Positions 27,787 to 37,406 of a stretch of DNA of 64,000 bases are shown piece after piece; position 1 is the stretch's first letter; every line of letters starts with the position of its first letter. Under the pieces are notes generated by a model. That model saw only the letters and a program-made list of their open reading frames with translations, had not been told where the DNA came from and searched no databases. The stretch comes from Arthrobacter sp. StoSoilB5 (GTDB lineage Bacteria > Actinomycetota > Actinomycetes > Actinomycetales > Micrococcaceae), in assembly GCF_019977235.1 (NCBI RefSeq), contig NZ_AP024646.1, positions 1,674,001 through 1,738,000 on the forward strand, written 5' to 3'. The translations under genes were made by a program, and so were the position numbers.

Positions 27787-27865
27787 GGTCATCGGTGACG
27801 ATGAAGCCCGTGGATCTCGATCGATGACCGGGTGTCGTACAGGCCAGGAATAAAGAAGAGGCCTG
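27787..27865 (+). other. Two hairpins in the pnp leader
   Basis: GGTCATCG (27787-27794) pairs perfectly with CGATGACC (27822-27829), and CAGGCC (27840-27845) with GGCCTG (27860-27865). They precede the pnp SD. In Escherichia coli a leader hairpin cut by RNase III lets PNPase control its own mRNA; a similar role here is inference. Confidence 0.45.
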
Positions 27866-27912
27866 GGTTGATGCGGCGGACTTCCGCTAAATCAGAAACG
27901 GAGGTGACTCTC

Positions 27913-30162
27913 ATGGAGGGTCCCGAAATCCAGTTCTCCGAAGCGATTATTGACAACGGCCGTTTTGGCAAGCGTGTCATCCGCTTTGAAACCGGCCGTC
28001 TTGCCAAGCAGGCTGCCGGCGCTTCGATGGTCTACATCGACGAAGACACCGCACTCCTCTCGGCAACCACCGCAGGCAAGCAGCCGCGCGAAGGCTTCGA
28101 CTTCTTCCCCTTGACGGTTGACGTCGAGGAGCGCATGTACGCTGCCGGCCGTATCCCGGGTTCGTTCTTCCGCCGTGAAGGCCGCCCGTCCACGGAAGCG
28201 ATCCTGGCTTGCCGCCTCATGGACCGCCCGCTTCGCCCGGCCTTCGTCAAGGGCCTGCGCAACGAGGTCCAGATCGTCGTGACCGTCCTGGCGATCAACC
28301 CGGACGAGCTCTACGACGTCGTAGCCATCAACGCGTCTTCCATGTCCACCCAGCTCTCCGGCCTCCCGTTCTCCGGCCCGATCGGTGGCGTCCGCGTTGC
28401 CCTCATCGCCGACGAACAGGGTTCACAGTGGGTTGCCTTCCCCAAGCACTCGCAGCTTGAGAACGCCGTGTTCAACATGGTTGTTGCCGGCCGCATTGCA
28501 GGTGACGACGTCGCCATCATGATGGTTGAAGCCGAAGCAACCGACAACTCCTGGAACCTCATCAAGGAACAGGGCGCAACTGCTCCCACCGAAGAAGTTG
28601 TTTCGGAGGGCCTCGAAGCCGCAAAGCCGTTCATCAAGGCGCTCTGCGAAGCCCAGGCCGATCTTGCTGCCCGTGCGGCGAAGCCGACCGTCGAGTTCCC
28701 GGTCTTCCTGGACTACCAGGATGACGTCTACGCAGCTGTGGAAGCCGCTGCCGCCGACAAGCTGGCTGCGGTCTTCCAGATCGCCGACAAGCAGGAGCGC
28801 GACAACGCATCCGACGAGCTCAAGGACGAAGTCCTCGGTGCACTCGCCGGTAACTTCGAAGGCCGTGAAAAGGAGCTGTCCGCAGCTTTCCGCTCGGTCA
28901 CCAAGCACGTTGTCCGCCAGCGCATCCTCAAGGACCAGGTCCGCATCGACGGCCGTGGACTCACGGACATCCGCCAGCTGACCGCCGAGGTAGAGGTTCT
29001 GCCCCGCGTTCACGGTTCTGCCATCTTCGAACGTGGCGAGACCCAGATCATGGGCGTCACCACGCTGAACATGCTCAAGATGGAGCAGCAGATCGACTCG
29101 CTGTCGCCGGTAACGCGCAAGCGCTACATGCACAACTACAACTTCCCGCCGTACTCCACCGGTGAGACTGGCCGCGTCGGTTCCCCGAAGCGCCGCGAAA
29201 TCGGTCACGGCGCCCTCGCAGAGCGCGCGCTCGTGCCGGTTCTGCCTTCCCGTGAAGAATTCCCGTACGCCATCCGTCAGGTATCCGAAGCCCTCGGTTC
29301 CAACGGTTCGACGTCCATGGGCTCGGTGTGTGCCTCGACGCTCTCCATGCTCAACGCCGGTGTCCCGCTGAAGGCAGCTGTTGCCGGTATCGCCATGGGC
29401 CTGGTTTCCGACCAGGTTGACGGTCAGACCCGCTACGCAGCCCTGACCGACATCCTTGGCGCCGAAGACGCCTTCGGCGACATGGACTTCAAGGTTGCCG
29501 GTACGTCCGAGTTCGTCACGGCCATCCAGCTGGACACCAAGCTCGACGGCATCCCCGCTTCGGTGCTCGCAGCAGCCCTGAAGCAGGCCCGCGAAGCCCG
29601 CCTCCACATCCTCGAGGTCATCAACGCAGCGATCGACACCCCGGATGAGCTCTCCGAGTTCGCCCCCCGCGTCATCGCCGTGAAGATCCCCGTAGACAAG
29701 ATCGGCGAGGTCATCGGCCCCAAGGGCAAGATGATCAACCAGATCCAGGAAGACACGGGCGCGGACATCTCCATCGAAGATGACGGCACGGTCTACATTG
29801 GCGCCACCAACGGTCCGTCTGCTGATGCAGCACGTTCCGCCATCAACGCCATCGCCAACCCGCAGGTACCGGAAATCGGTGAGCGCTACTTGGGCACGGT
29901 CGTCAAGACCACCACCTTCGGCGCTTTCGTTTCCCTTACCCCGGGCAAGGATGGCCTGCTGCACATCTCCGAGCTCCGCAAGCTGGCCAACGGCAAGCGC
30001 GTGGATAACGTTGATGACGTCGTCTCGGTCGGCCAGAAGGTCCAGGTCGAGATCACCAAGATCGACGACCGCGGAAAGCTTTCCCTCTCCCCGGTTGTTG
30101 CCGAGGAAGAAGGCGCAGCCTCCGAGGACGCTCCGTCAGAAGCCGAAGTTTCCGCAGAGTAG
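27913..30162 (+). CDS. pnp: Polyribonucleotide nucleotidyltransferase (PNPase)
   Basis: 749 residues from the ATG at 27913 with a GGAGG SD (27900-27904). It degrades RNA 3' to 5' phosphorolytically and can also act as guanosine pentaphosphate synthetase in actinobacteria. Two RNase PH-like domains (first about 15-150; second about 340-560 with [22 protein letters not shown]), then KH ([25 protein letters not shown]) and S1 ([33 protein letters not shown]). It ends in an acidic tail. It is the 3'-end partner of RNase J, also in this window. Confidence 0.97.
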   Translation: MEGPEIQFSEAIIDNGRFGKRVIRFETGRLAKQAAGASMVYIDEDTALLSATTAGKQPREGFDFFPLTVDVEERMYAAGRIPGSFFRREGRPSTEAILACRLMDRPLRPAFVKGLRNEVQIVVTVLAINPDELYDVVAINASSMSTQLSGLPFSGPIGGVRVALIADEQGSQWVAFPKHSQLENAVFNMVVAGRIAGDDVAIMMVEAEATDNSWNLIKEQGATAPTEEVVSEGLEAAKPFIKALCEAQADLAARAAKPTVEFPVFLDYQDDVYAAVEAAAADKLAAVFQIADKQERDNASDELKDEVLGALAGNFEGREKELSAAFRSVTKHVVRQRILKDQVRIDGRGLTDIRQLTAEVEVLPRVHGSAIFERGETQIMGVTTLNMLKMEQQIDSLSPVTRKRYMHNYNFPPYSTGETGRVGSPKRREIGHGALAERALVPVLPSREEFPYAIRQVSEALGSNGSTSMGSVCASTLSMLNAGVPLKAAVAGIAMGLVSDQVDGQTRYAALTDILGAEDAFGDMDFKVAGTSEFVTAIQLDTKLDGIPASVLAAALKQAREARLHILEVINAAIDTPDELSEFAPRVIAVKIPVDKIGEVIGPKGKMINQIQEDTGADISIEDDGTVYIGATNGPSADAARSAINAIANPQVPEIGERYLGTVVKTTTFGAFVSLTPGKDGLLHISELRKLANGKRVDNVDDVVSVGQKVQVEITKIDDRGKLSLSPVVAEEEGAASEDAPSEAEVSAE

Positions 30163-30176
30163 TCTGTAAGCAGTAC

Positions 30177-30223
30177 CCGGAGGGGCCGGTGGGCTGAAAG
30201 GTCCACAGGCCCCTCCGGCTTTT
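30177..30223 (+). terminator. Rho-independent terminator after pnp
   Basis: Eleven-bp perfect stem CCGGAGGGGCC/GGCCCCTCCGG (30177-30187 with 30208-30218) followed by CTTTT. Confidence 0.8.
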
Positions 30224-30340
30224 AACAACGCATACTGTGATGGGGCCCTTCGGAAGGGGGCCTCTGGCGGATCCTCCCGCTGATAGGATTGCAGGGCAGA
30301 TTTGACTGACCAGCAGCGCCCCTGAACCCGAAAGGTCTTA

Positions 30341-31684
30341 ATGACTGTCGTACCCTTGCCGTTGGAGCAGACACTTCCCGGCGGCGAACTGATCCATGGT
30401 GCCGAGGGCGGTTCCGTCGTACGGCGTTCGGTCCTACCCGGCGGCGTGCGTGTCCTCACCGAGGCAATGCCCGGGCAGCGTTCGGCCACCATCGGATTCT
30501 GGGTGGCAGTCGGCTCCCGTGATGAGGCGGACGGCCAGCATGGTTCCACGCACTTCCTGGAACACCTCCTGTTCAAGGGCACTGAACGTCGCACCGCCTT
30601 GGAAATCGCTTCAGCCTTTGATGAGGTGGGTGGTGAGTCCAACGCTGCCACTGCAAAGGAAAGTACGTGCTACTTCGCCCGGGTGCTGGACACGGATCTG
30701 CCCATGGCCATCGACGTCATCGCGGACATGATCACCGGTGCTGTCCTGGATCCGGCGGAGCTGGAACAGGAGCGGGACGTCATCCTTGAAGAAATCGCCA
30801 TGGACAGCGATGACCCCACAGACGTGGCGCACGAGAAATTCGTGGCAGCCGTCCTCGGCAGCCACCCGCTCGCGCGTCCCATTGGTGGAACGCCGGACGC
30901 CATCAAAGCGGTTGCCAGGGATTCCGTCTGGGAGCACTACCAGCGCTACTACCGTCCGGAGGAACTGGTCATCACCGCGGCCGGCGGTTTGGATCACGAC
31001 GTCGTCTGCGATCTCGTCCAAAAGGCTTTGGAAGCAGCAGGCTGGCACCTGGCTCCGGAAGCAGCCCCGGTAGATCGCCGGCCTACCAACCGCGCCGTGA
31101 TCACGGGCACGTCTGGTCTCCACGTGGTCAAGCGTCCCGTGGAGCAGGCCAATATCATCATGGGTTGCCCCACCATCGTGGCCACGGACGACCGCCGGTT
31201 CGTCATGAGCGTGCTCAATGCAGTGCTCGGAGGCGGAATGTCTTCCAGGCTTTTCCAGGAGATCCGCGAGAAGCGCGGCCTCGTCTACTCCACCTATTCG
31301 TTCACGGCTGCTTATGCAGATGCCGGCTATTTCGGCATGTATGCGGGATGCACTCCGTCAAAGGTCCGCCAAGTGCTGGCTCTTCTTGGTCTCGAGTTGG
31401 ACAAGCTTGCCAAGGATGGGATCACCGAGGAGGAACTCCGGAAGGCCGTGGGGCAACTCAGCGGCGGCATCGTCCTCGCCCTCGAGGACACCGGCTCGCG
31501 TATGTCCCGGTTGGGCCGGGCAGAACTCGTATCCGGGGAGTTCCAGGATATTGACGAGACATTGGCCCGGATCAAGGCTGTCACTGTTGACGAAGTCCAG
31601 GAACTCGCCATGGAACTTGCCGCAGCTCCCCGCACCATCACCGTCGTCGGGCCTTTCGAAGAAAGTGAGACCTTCGGCTTATAG
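30341..31684 (+). CDS. M16 family zinc metallopeptidase (pitrilysin/MPP-like)
   Basis: 447 residues. The inverted zinc motif HxxEH is present as HFLEH (71-75), with the downstream Glu in the DVILEEIAMDSDDPTD region. SRLFQEIREKRGLVYSTYSF, the substrate-binding arginine/tyrosine segment, is in the C-terminal half. Single-chain M16B enzymes like this are usually encoded after pnp in actinobacteria; substrates are poorly known. A leader with a GC-rich hairpin near 30243 separates it from pnp. Confidence 0.93.
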   Translation: MTVVPLPLEQTLPGGELIHGAEGGSVVRRSVLPGGVRVLTEAMPGQRSATIGFWVAVGSRDEADGQHGSTHFLEHLLFKGTERRTALEIASAFDEVGGESNAATAKESTCYFARVLDTDLPMAIDVIADMITGAVLDPAELEQERDVILEEIAMDSDDPTDVAHEKFVAAVLGSHPLARPIGGTPDAIKAVARDSVWEHYQRYYRPEELVITAAGGLDHDVVCDLVQKALEAAGWHLAPEAAPVDRRPTNRAVITGTSGLHVVKRPVEQANIIMGCPTIVATDDRRFVMSVLNAVLGGGMSSRLFQEIREKRGLVYSTYSFTAAYADAGYFGMYAGCTPSKVRQVLALLGLELDKLAKDGITEEELRKAVGQLSGGIVLALEDTGSRMSRLGRAELVSGEFQDIDETLARIKAVTVDEVQELAMELAAAPRTITVVGPFEESETFGL

Positions 31685-31734
31685 GACGCAGCGTCTTCAT
31701 CCCGTCCATATTCTCTGGACTCCCGCACTGTAAA

Positions 31735-31768
31735 CAGGGCAGCATGATCACACGATGATGCTGCCCTG
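31735..31768. other. 11-bp perfect inverted repeat, 12-nt loop
   Basis: CAGGGCAGCAT (31735-31745) pairs with ATGCTGCCCTG (31758-31768). There is no T-run on either side, so it is an atypical terminator; it could be an operator or mRNA element ahead of the DUF1579 gene. Confidence 0.5.
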
Positions 31769-31785
31769 CTCACATTGGAGTCGTG

Positions 31786-32247
31786 ATGGACCTGCCCCCA
31801 AGCGGACATGCCGCAGAACTGCTGAAAGCCTTCATCGGACACTGGCGGGGCATCACGGAAATAGCACAGTCACCATGGGGTGCAGCCCGGACTGCCGAGG
31901 CCGAAGCAGTTTTCACGCAGGCCGCAGGTGGATACGCCGTGGTGCAGAGCTACCGGCACCGTGAGCCCGACGGAACGCACTTTGAAGGGCATGGAATGTT
32001 CACCGTGGATCCCGCCCATGGGGACACGCTCTGGTATTACGTTGACAGCATGGGCCGCCCGCCAACTGCCCCGGTGCGCGGCACATGGCACTCCGGGACT
32101 CTGACGGTGGAACGGCGAACACCCGACGGCGTAGCCCGGCACACGTTCCGTGTCGAGGACGGGGTCCTGGTGCACACGGCGGAACTGCGGCTCGAGGGCA
32201 CGACCGAATTCAGCCCCCTCCTAAAGAGCGTGTTCCGGAAGACCTGA
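31786..32247 (+). CDS. DUF1579 family protein
   Basis: 153 residues from the ATG at 31786 (GGAG SD 5 nt upstream; the GTG directly before it is too close to the SD). The protein has the lipocalin-like pattern of DUF1579 (FIGHWRGITEIAQSPWG, YAVVQSYRHREPDGTHFEGHGMFTVDP, GTWHSGTLTVERRTPDG). Family function is unknown. It lies alone, following the inverted repeat. Confidence 0.78.
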   Translation: MDLPPSGHAAELLKAFIGHWRGITEIAQSPWGAARTAEAEAVFTQAAGGYAVVQSYRHREPDGTHFEGHGMFTVDPAHGDTLWYYVDSMGRPPTAPVRGTWHSGTLTVERRTPDGVARHTFRVEDGVLVHTAELRLEGTTEFSPLLKSVFRKT

Positions 32248-32296
32248 CGGCGGCATGAGGGAAACTGCGCAGAGTTCCGGTCAGGCAGGGGCTCCG

Positions 32297-32590
32297 TCAA
32301 TACGTTCCGGTATACACCGTTTCGGCAATCCGCGTCTTTGGCGCGCCTTGGAGGGCCGGGGCGTTGACCGGGGAACTCCAGACAGATGCCTGTAGCCGCT
32401 CTACCATGTCCGCAGCCTCCTCCGCACGCTCGAAATCCATTTCAACCAGCACGTAACGGGGATCCTCCAAGGGCCTCCCCACCCGGAACTGCTGTACACC
32501 TGAGGCGGCGCGGTCCAAGGGATCACGGTCGAAGGCGGCTTTCCATTGGGTGAAGTCCTTGATTCCGTGTTCGATGTACAGGGTGTACAT
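32297..32590 (-). CDS. Small dimeric alpha/beta-barrel-like protein, unknown
   Basis: 97 residues starting MYTLYIEHGIKDFTQWKAAF with RVGRPLEDPRYVLVEMDFERAEEA later; the pattern (strand, helix, strand, helix) resembles cyclase/ABM-type ferredoxin-like barrels. It is divergent from a LuxR regulator; the starts are 115 bp apart, so that regulator may control it. Function is not known. Confidence 0.6.
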   Translation of the reverse strand: MYTLYIEHGIKDFTQWKAAFDRDPLDRAASGVQQFRVGRPLEDPRYVLVEMDFERAEEAADMVERLQASVWSSPVNAPALQGAPKTRIAETVYTGTY

Positions 32591-32693
32591 GGCATTCCCT
32601 CCTTGTAGTTCACGTTGGTGCTGCCAGCTTAGGAGCGGGGGACAGGCGAGGATATCCCAGATTCATGGGGGTCCGGAACTGCCGGCGGCGGCG

Positions 32694-32699
32694 CATACT
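32694..32699 (+). promoter_or_regulatory. -10 element for the leaderless luxR-type gene
   Basis: CATACT, 6 nt before the ATG at 32706. Confidence 0.4.
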
Positions 32700-32705
32700 T
32701 GCTCC

Positions 32706-33821
32706 ATGGCCAGCTCGTGGGCAACCTACCGAACACGGGAACGGATTGAGGACCTGTTTCTCGCAGCGGGGGATGACCATGCCCTTCGCGAGGCGGCTTT
32801 GGCGGAGATCCGGCACGTGGTGGGTTTCAGCGCTTTCGTTTGGCCGTTGACGGATCCCGAGTCGGCAACCGGTGTTGCGCCCATGGCGGCAGTGCCGTGC
32901 CCCAACGAGGTGCCACTGGTCATCAAGGCCAGATATGCCAGCCGAATAAACCGCTGGACAGTCCTGTCCGAAGCCGCGCGGCCGGCCGCCTCACTCTTTG
33001 CTGCCACTGCTGGAGATCCTGCCCGACACCCGCTCTGGGACACCATCCTGCGCGGATACGGAGTGGGAGACATCGCGTCACTGGCATTCGCGGACCAGCA
33101 CGGCATCTGGTCATGGCTCGATCTCTGGCGGGAAGCCACAGATCCTGCATTCAGCGTGGAGGAACTCGAATTCCTTGTTTCGCTCGCGCCGGCGATGACC
33201 CTTGGACTGCGCCGCAGCCGGGCGCAGCAATTCGCCGCAGCTCCTGTTGGGCCGAAAGGGGCCATGCCCGCCCAAGCTGTCCTGGTGATGGACGAAGACA
33301 TGCGGGTCCTCGGACAGACAAGCAGCGCAAGCGACTGGTTGTCCCTTCTACAGCGGGCACCCCGTCCACATGCCGGGATCCCGGCAGAGGTATACAACGT
33401 CGTGGCGCAGCTGTTGGCCAAGGAAGCACAGATAGACAATCGAGCGTCCGCAGCCCGAATTCACGTCGGTGGCGGTCAGTGGGCCTCGTTGCGGGCCGCG
33501 CGGATGGACAGCCCCACTGAATCGCCAAATACTCCGGCCATCGCTGTCACTATCCAGGAGTGCCTGCCCGCAGCCCGCCTTGGTGTGTTCGTTCGGGCTT
33601 ACGGATTGACGGCGCGCGAAAGGCAGGCGTTGGCCCTGCTGGCGGCAGGCCTGGAGAACGAGTCCCTCGCCAACCGGATGGGAATTTCGCCACTAACGGC
33701 ACAGGACCATTTCAAGGGCATCTTCGCGAAAACCGGAATGCACAGCCGTGCCGGCGTCCTGGCGTTGGCATTCGGAAGCGCCGCGGCCGGTGAATCCGGG
33801 TTTGTTGACTCTGCCGTTTAG
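32706..33821 (+). CDS. LuxR-type regulator with N-terminal sensor-like domain
   Basis: 371 residues from the ATG at 32706. The N-terminal region of about 285 residues has no clear named domain but resembles GAF-type sensor regions; the C-terminus has a LuxR/GerE helix-turn-helix (about 300-360, YGLTARERQALALLAAGLENESLANRMGISPLTAQDHFKGIFAKTGMHSR). It is divergent from the small barrel protein and probably regulates it or a nearby gene. The last 4 bp overlap the convergent moaD. Confidence 0.85.
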   Translation: MASSWATYRTRERIEDLFLAAGDDHALREAALAEIRHVVGFSAFVWPLTDPESATGVAPMAAVPCPNEVPLVIKARYASRINRWTVLSEAARPAASLFAATAGDPARHPLWDTILRGYGVGDIASLAFADQHGIWSWLDLWREATDPAFSVEELEFLVSLAPAMTLGLRRSRAQQFAAAPVGPKGAMPAQAVLVMDEDMRVLGQTSSASDWLSLLQRAPRPHAGIPAEVYNVVAQLLAKEAQIDNRASAARIHVGGGQWASLRAARMDSPTESPNTPAIAVTIQECLPAARLGVFVRAYGLTARERQALALLAAGLENESLANRMGISPLTAQDHFKGIFAKTGMHSRAGVLALAFGSAAAGESGFVDSAV

Positions 33822-34084
33822 CCGCCTGCGAATGGAGGGAGGACGTCGATGACGTCCTCCGCACCCAGTGGGACAGAGGGATCGCGAACCGCTACCTCGT
33901 TCCTGAGGAAGCTGCTGCGGGCAACAATGCGGGCGAGCGTTGGCGTTCCCTCCGGGGGCATTGGACGTTCGACGGCGAGGGCAGCTTCCAGCAGGGCCTC
34001 CAGGCTGGTTCCTTCCGGAAGCGGGTGGATCTCCTCTTCGACTCCTGCGGCCGCGCGTGCGGCAGCGAAGTAACGTACAAGCAA
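33818..34084 (-). CDS. moaD: MoaD/ThiS family sulfur-carrier protein
   Basis: 88 residues with the beta-grasp pattern and a C-terminal Gly-Gly (DVIDVLPPFAGG), the residues that become a thiocarboxylate. As the small subunit of molybdopterin synthase it pairs with MoaE (41.3 kb). It starts with TTG at 34084, with GGAGG overlapping the moaA stop, so moaA-moaD are translationally coupled. Confidence 0.88.
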   Translation of the reverse strand: MLVRYFAAARAAAGVEEEIHPLPEGTSLEALLEAALAVERPMPPEGTPTLARIVARSSFLRNEVAVRDPSVPLGAEDVIDVLPPFAGG

Positions 34085-34088
34085 GGGT

Positions 34089-35216
34089 TCAGCCTCCGAT
34101 TGCGCTCATGCTGCGGTCCGGCTGCACGAAGTCCGGTGCGCCGAGGCCGGTGTGGTCCATTCCGTGGGCCTTGGGTTTGACCCACATGGCGTCCTGCCAG
34201 CGTTGGGCAAGCTCGTTATCCGTAGCGCCGTCCCGAAGGAGCCCGAGGAGATCGAATTCCTCCCGGGAGAACAGGCAGCTCATGATCTTGCCCTCGGCTG
34301 TGATGCGGGTGCGCCGGCAGTCTGAACAGAACGGTTCGGTGACCGAGGCGATGATCCCTACAGTACCGAGGACCGGCCCTGTGGCTTGGCTGGTTGCCAG
34401 GTCCCGGCGTCGTACTTCAAAGCGTTCGGCTGGGGCGCCGTCGCGTTCGCGCGGATCCCGGCTGAGGACGAAATCCTTGGACAGGAGTTCGCGGATTTCG
34501 GCCGCAGTGATCATATTGCGCCGGGTCCAACCGTGGTCGGCGTCGAGTGGCATCTGTTCGATGAAACGGAGTTCGTAGCCGCGGCCCAAGGCCCAAGCGA
34601 GAAGGTCCGGAGACTCGGCATCGTTGATGCCCCTCATCAGCACGGCATTCAACTTGACCGGACCAAGGCCCGCAGCCCAGGCAGCGTCAACACCGGCAAG
34701 GACGCGGTCCAGGAAAGGCCGGCGCGTGAGCTTGGCGAAGGTTTCTTCGTGAAGCGAATCAAGGGAGACATTGATCCGGGTAAGACCCGCGGCCTTGAGG
34801 GCAGCAGCTTTCTTGTCCAAGCCAACGCCGTTGGTGGTCATCGAAATGGGAAGTTCGGGGTGCTCGTTGCGGATGCCTGCTATGACGTCCACCAGGTCCG
34901 CCCGGACCAAAGGCTCACCGCCGGTGAGGCGCAGTTCCCGCACACCCAAGGCGTTAACGCCTACGCGCACAATCCGGATGATCTCGTCTTTGGTCATCAC
35001 TGCCTGCTTGGAGAGCCATTCCAGCCCTTCCGCAGGCATGCAATAAGTACAGCGCAGATTGCACTTATCCGTCAGGGATAGGCGCATATCAGTCGCCCGG
35101 CGTCCGTAGCGGTCCCACAGGCCCGTGGGCGTGCCAGCCGGACGCGGCGGCGGAACCGGGCCGCTGCCCGCAGCGCTGCCCGAAAGAGGCACAGGCATGC
35201 CTAGCTGAACACTCAT
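34089..35216 (-). CDS. moaA: GTP 3',8-cyclase (radical SAM)
   Basis: 375 residues. The radical SAM cluster motif CNLRCTYC lies at Cys52/56/59. The second cluster cysteines lie in SDCRRTRITAEGKIMSCL and further upstream at EPFC. The C-terminal Gly-Gly needed for catalysis is present (SMSAIGG). It converts GTP to 3',8-cyclo-H2GTP in molybdopterin synthesis. TAGCCT (35223-35228) with a 6-nt gap to the ATG predicts a leaderless mRNA, so no Mo-cofactor riboswitch fits upstream. Confidence 0.96.
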   Translation of the reverse strand: MSVQLGMPVPLSGSAAGSGPVPPPRPAGTPTGLWDRYGRRATDMRLSLTDKCNLRCTYCMPAEGLEWLSKQAVMTKDEIIRIVRVGVNALGVRELRLTGGEPLVRADLVDVIAGIRNEHPELPISMTTNGVGLDKKAAALKAAGLTRINVSLDSLHEETFAKLTRRPFLDRVLAGVDAAWAAGLGPVKLNAVLMRGINDAESPDLLAWALGRGYELRFIEQMPLDADHGWTRRNMITAAEIRELLSKDFVLSRDPRERDGAPAERFEVRRRDLATSQATGPVLGTVGIIASVTEPFCSDCRRTRITAEGKIMSCLFSREEFDLLGLLRDGATDNELAQRWQDAMWVKPKAHGMDHTGLGAPDFVQPDRSMSAIGG

Positions 35217-35425
35217 AAATTCAGGCTACGCCACACTGGCTTGAACAGTGATACCGGCTACATTCCGTTTCACCCATCGGACGCCTGGTTGAGGTGCCCC
35301 GGACGTGCCCAGGACCTGCCCCAGGGAGATGCCTTGCTGCGGTCAGTTCTTACGGAATGCGGACATTGGCCCGGAAGAGGCCTGGATCCGGTGCCGGGCA
35401 GCGCCGCGGTACCTATGCTGAAAGC
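35217..35425. other. Divergent promoter region moaA / response regulator
   Basis: This 209-bp gap holds the two -10 elements (moaA TAGCCT at 35223-35228, response regulator TATGCT at 35414-35419). No operator dyad was found by eye. An in-frame extension of the regulator frame reaches 35294 but lies upstream of the -10. Confidence 0.4.
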
Positions 35426-36163
35426 GTGACCACGCAATCGGCATCATCAGCGGCAGAGCCCGGTAATCGCCGCATTCTTCTCGTCGAAGACGAGCAGACC
35501 ATCGCTGATGTTGTTCGCGACTATCTCCTGCGGGCCGGATTCCAGGTGGACGTGGCAGGCGACGGCTTCACGGCGCTTAAACTAGCCGCAACGCGCCACC
35601 CTGACCTGGTGATCCTGGACCGCATGCTGCCCGGACTGGACGGAGTGGAAGTGTGCCGGCGGCTCAGGCAAAGCATGAGCGTGCCGGTCATTATGGTCAC
35701 TGCCTTGGGAACCGAAGATGACCGGATCCTGGGTTTGGAGATGGGCGCGGACGATTATGTTACCAAGCCGTTTTCGCCGCGGGAGCTTGTCCTTCGCGTC
35801 AAATCCGTGCTGCGCCGCAGCGTCAAGGAATTCTCCCCTGAACCACCGGTGGAACTGGCAGGCTTTGAACTTGATCCCGCATCCCGGACCGTCACTCATC
35901 TGGGAACCCCGCTGACGTTGACGGTGCGCGAGTTCGATCTGCTGGCCTTCTTGCTGCGCAGGCCAAACCAGGTCTTCAGCCGCGAAGAACTCATCAAGGC
36001 AGTCTGGGGCTGGGACTTTGGCGACCTTTCCACAGTGACAGTCCATGTGCGTCGCCTCCGCGAGAAGATCGAGGACAATCCCACCAAACCAGAGCTGCTC
36101 AAGACCGTTTGGGGCGTTGGCTACAGGTTCGATGCCAAAGGGGATGGCCATGCAGGGCACTGA
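35426..36163 (+). CDS. OmpR-family response regulator
   Basis: 245 residues from the GTG at 35426, 6 nt after TATGCT (35414-35419). The receiver domain (about 15-130) has the phosphorylated Asp at residue 65 (VILDRMLPG) and the conserved Lys in VTKPFSPREL. The C-terminal winged helix (about 145-240) ends in TVHVRRLREKIEDNPTKPELLKTVWGVGYRFD. The stop overlaps the kinase start by 14 bp. Its likely target is the operon it belongs to. Confidence 0.93.
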   Translation: MTTQSASSAAEPGNRRILLVEDEQTIADVVRDYLLRAGFQVDVAGDGFTALKLAATRHPDLVILDRMLPGLDGVEVCRRLRQSMSVPVIMVTALGTEDDRILGLEMGADDYVTKPFSPRELVLRVKSVLRRSVKEFSPEPPVELAGFELDPASRTVTHLGTPLTLTVREFDLLAFLLRRPNQVFSREELIKAVWGWDFGDLSTVTVHVRRLREKIEDNPTKPELLKTVWGVGYRFDAKGDGHAGH

Positions 36164-37406
36164 GCTGGCGACCATCCTTGCCTGGGTGTTCTTGTGGGCA
36201 GTGATCATCGGTGCCATCACGCTGGGGCTGCTGCGTGTCCTTCGCCGTGCCTCGGTGCTGGCCCAGATCTGCCTGGTTGTAGTGGCTACAGTGGCAGTCC
36301 TCGTGGCAGGCATGGTCAGCGCTTTCAATGCCATGTTCATTTCTGCCAGGGACCTTGAGGTCATGTGGTACATCCTGGCGACGGCGTCGGCTGTAGCAGT
36401 GGCCCTCTCGCTCGTGCTTGGAGCCGGCGTGTCCCGGAATGCGGCGCGCCTTGTGGGAGCGGCCAGAAGGCTCGGTCGGGGCGAAACGCTGGACCATAGC
36501 AGTACCGATGGAATGCGGGCCGGGCCTGCGATGACCTCTGAACTCGCGGAGCTGGCCCAGGAACTGGAAGCCAGCAGCCGCAACCTGGCGGAATCGCGCG
36601 AACGGGAGGCAGCCATTGAAACTGCGCGGCGCGAACTCGTATCGTGGATTTCCCACGACCTCCGCACTCCGCTGGCCAGCATGCGTGCCATGACCGAAGC
36701 CCTCGAGGACGGCATGGTCGCCGATATCCCGGAGTACTACCGGAAAATCATCGGGCAGACGGAGCAAATGACTGCCATGGTCAACGATCTCCTGGAGCTG
36801 TCCAAGATCCAGGCCGGAAGCCTGCGCTTGCGCGCCGAACCACTGGATGTCTATGACCTTGTCAGTGATGCGCTGTCGGACCTGGCGCCGCTTGCAGCGC
36901 AACGCGGCATCACGCTCACCGGCGGCGGAGACCGCGAATGCATGGCAGTAGCCGACGGACCCAGCGTGGCCCGGGCTCTCCGGAACGTCCTCCTCAACGC
37001 GATCATTTACAGCAAGCCGGATACCGACGTACTTATCAGCGTTGGAAGAAACAACGGAAACACCGTGGTCGCCGTGCAAGACCATTGCGGGGGCATCCCC
37101 GCGGAGGACCTGCCCCATCTGTTCGAAACCGGGTGGCAGAAGGACCCCTCGAGAGGCAGTTCCGCGGGACCGCAGGGAAGCTACAGCGGGGCAGGAATCG
37201 GACTGAGCATGGTGGCAGGCATCGTAAAAGCGCACGGGGGAGATGTGACCGTGGAAAACGTCGACGGCGGGTGCCGCTTTGCGCTGTCGCTTCCTGCGGG
37301 CTCCCTTCCGGCAGTTTCCCCTCAGGAAGGCGCAGGTTCCCCTCCGGAAGGCCATGGAGCCCATAAGCCTGCTTCTGCCGCGGATCGCCAAGGAGGCGCA
37401 GCATGA
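36150..37406 (+). CDS. Sensor histidine kinase
   Basis: 418 residues from the ATG at 36150 (AGGGGA SD about 5 nt upstream). Three N-terminal membrane helices (about 8-28, 38-60, 72-95) with a very short extracellular part, so it probably senses the membrane or a partner protein. HAMP-like linker, then the phosphorylated His169 in SWISHDLRTPLASM and an ATPase domain with N-box NVLLNAIIYS, DHCGGIP, and GAGIGLSMV. The C-terminal tail is Pro/Gly/Ser-rich with a repeated SLPAGSLPA-type motif. The stop overlaps the Mo-enzyme ATG. Confidence 0.93.
   Translation: MQGTELATILAWVFLWAVIIGAITLGLLRVLRRASVLAQICLVVVATVAVLVAGMVSAFNAMFISARDLEVMWYILATASAVAVALSLVLGAGVSRNAARLVGAARRLGRGETLDHSSTDGMRAGPAMTSELAELAQELEASSRNLAESREREAAIETARRELVSWISHDLRTPLASMRAMTEALEDGMVADIPEYYRKIIGQTEQMTAMVNDLLELSKIQAGSLRLRAEPLDVYDLVSDALSDLAPLAAQRGITLTGGGDRECMAVADGPSVARALRNVLLNAIIYSKPDTDVLISVGRNNGNTVVAVQDHCGGIPAEDLPHLFETGWQKDPSRGSSAGPQGSYSGAGIGLSMVAGIVKAHGGDVTVENVDGGCRFALSLPAGSLPAVSPQEGAGSPPEGHGAHKPASAADRQGGAA

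Noticed and set aside
28423..29964. A 513-codon frame opposite pnp
   Set aside because: It is a composition shadow of pnp, which is certain; no family pattern or start signal was seen.
36099..37391. A 430-codon minus-strand frame opposite the histidine kinase
   Set aside because: Shadow of the kinase gene, no domain recognised.
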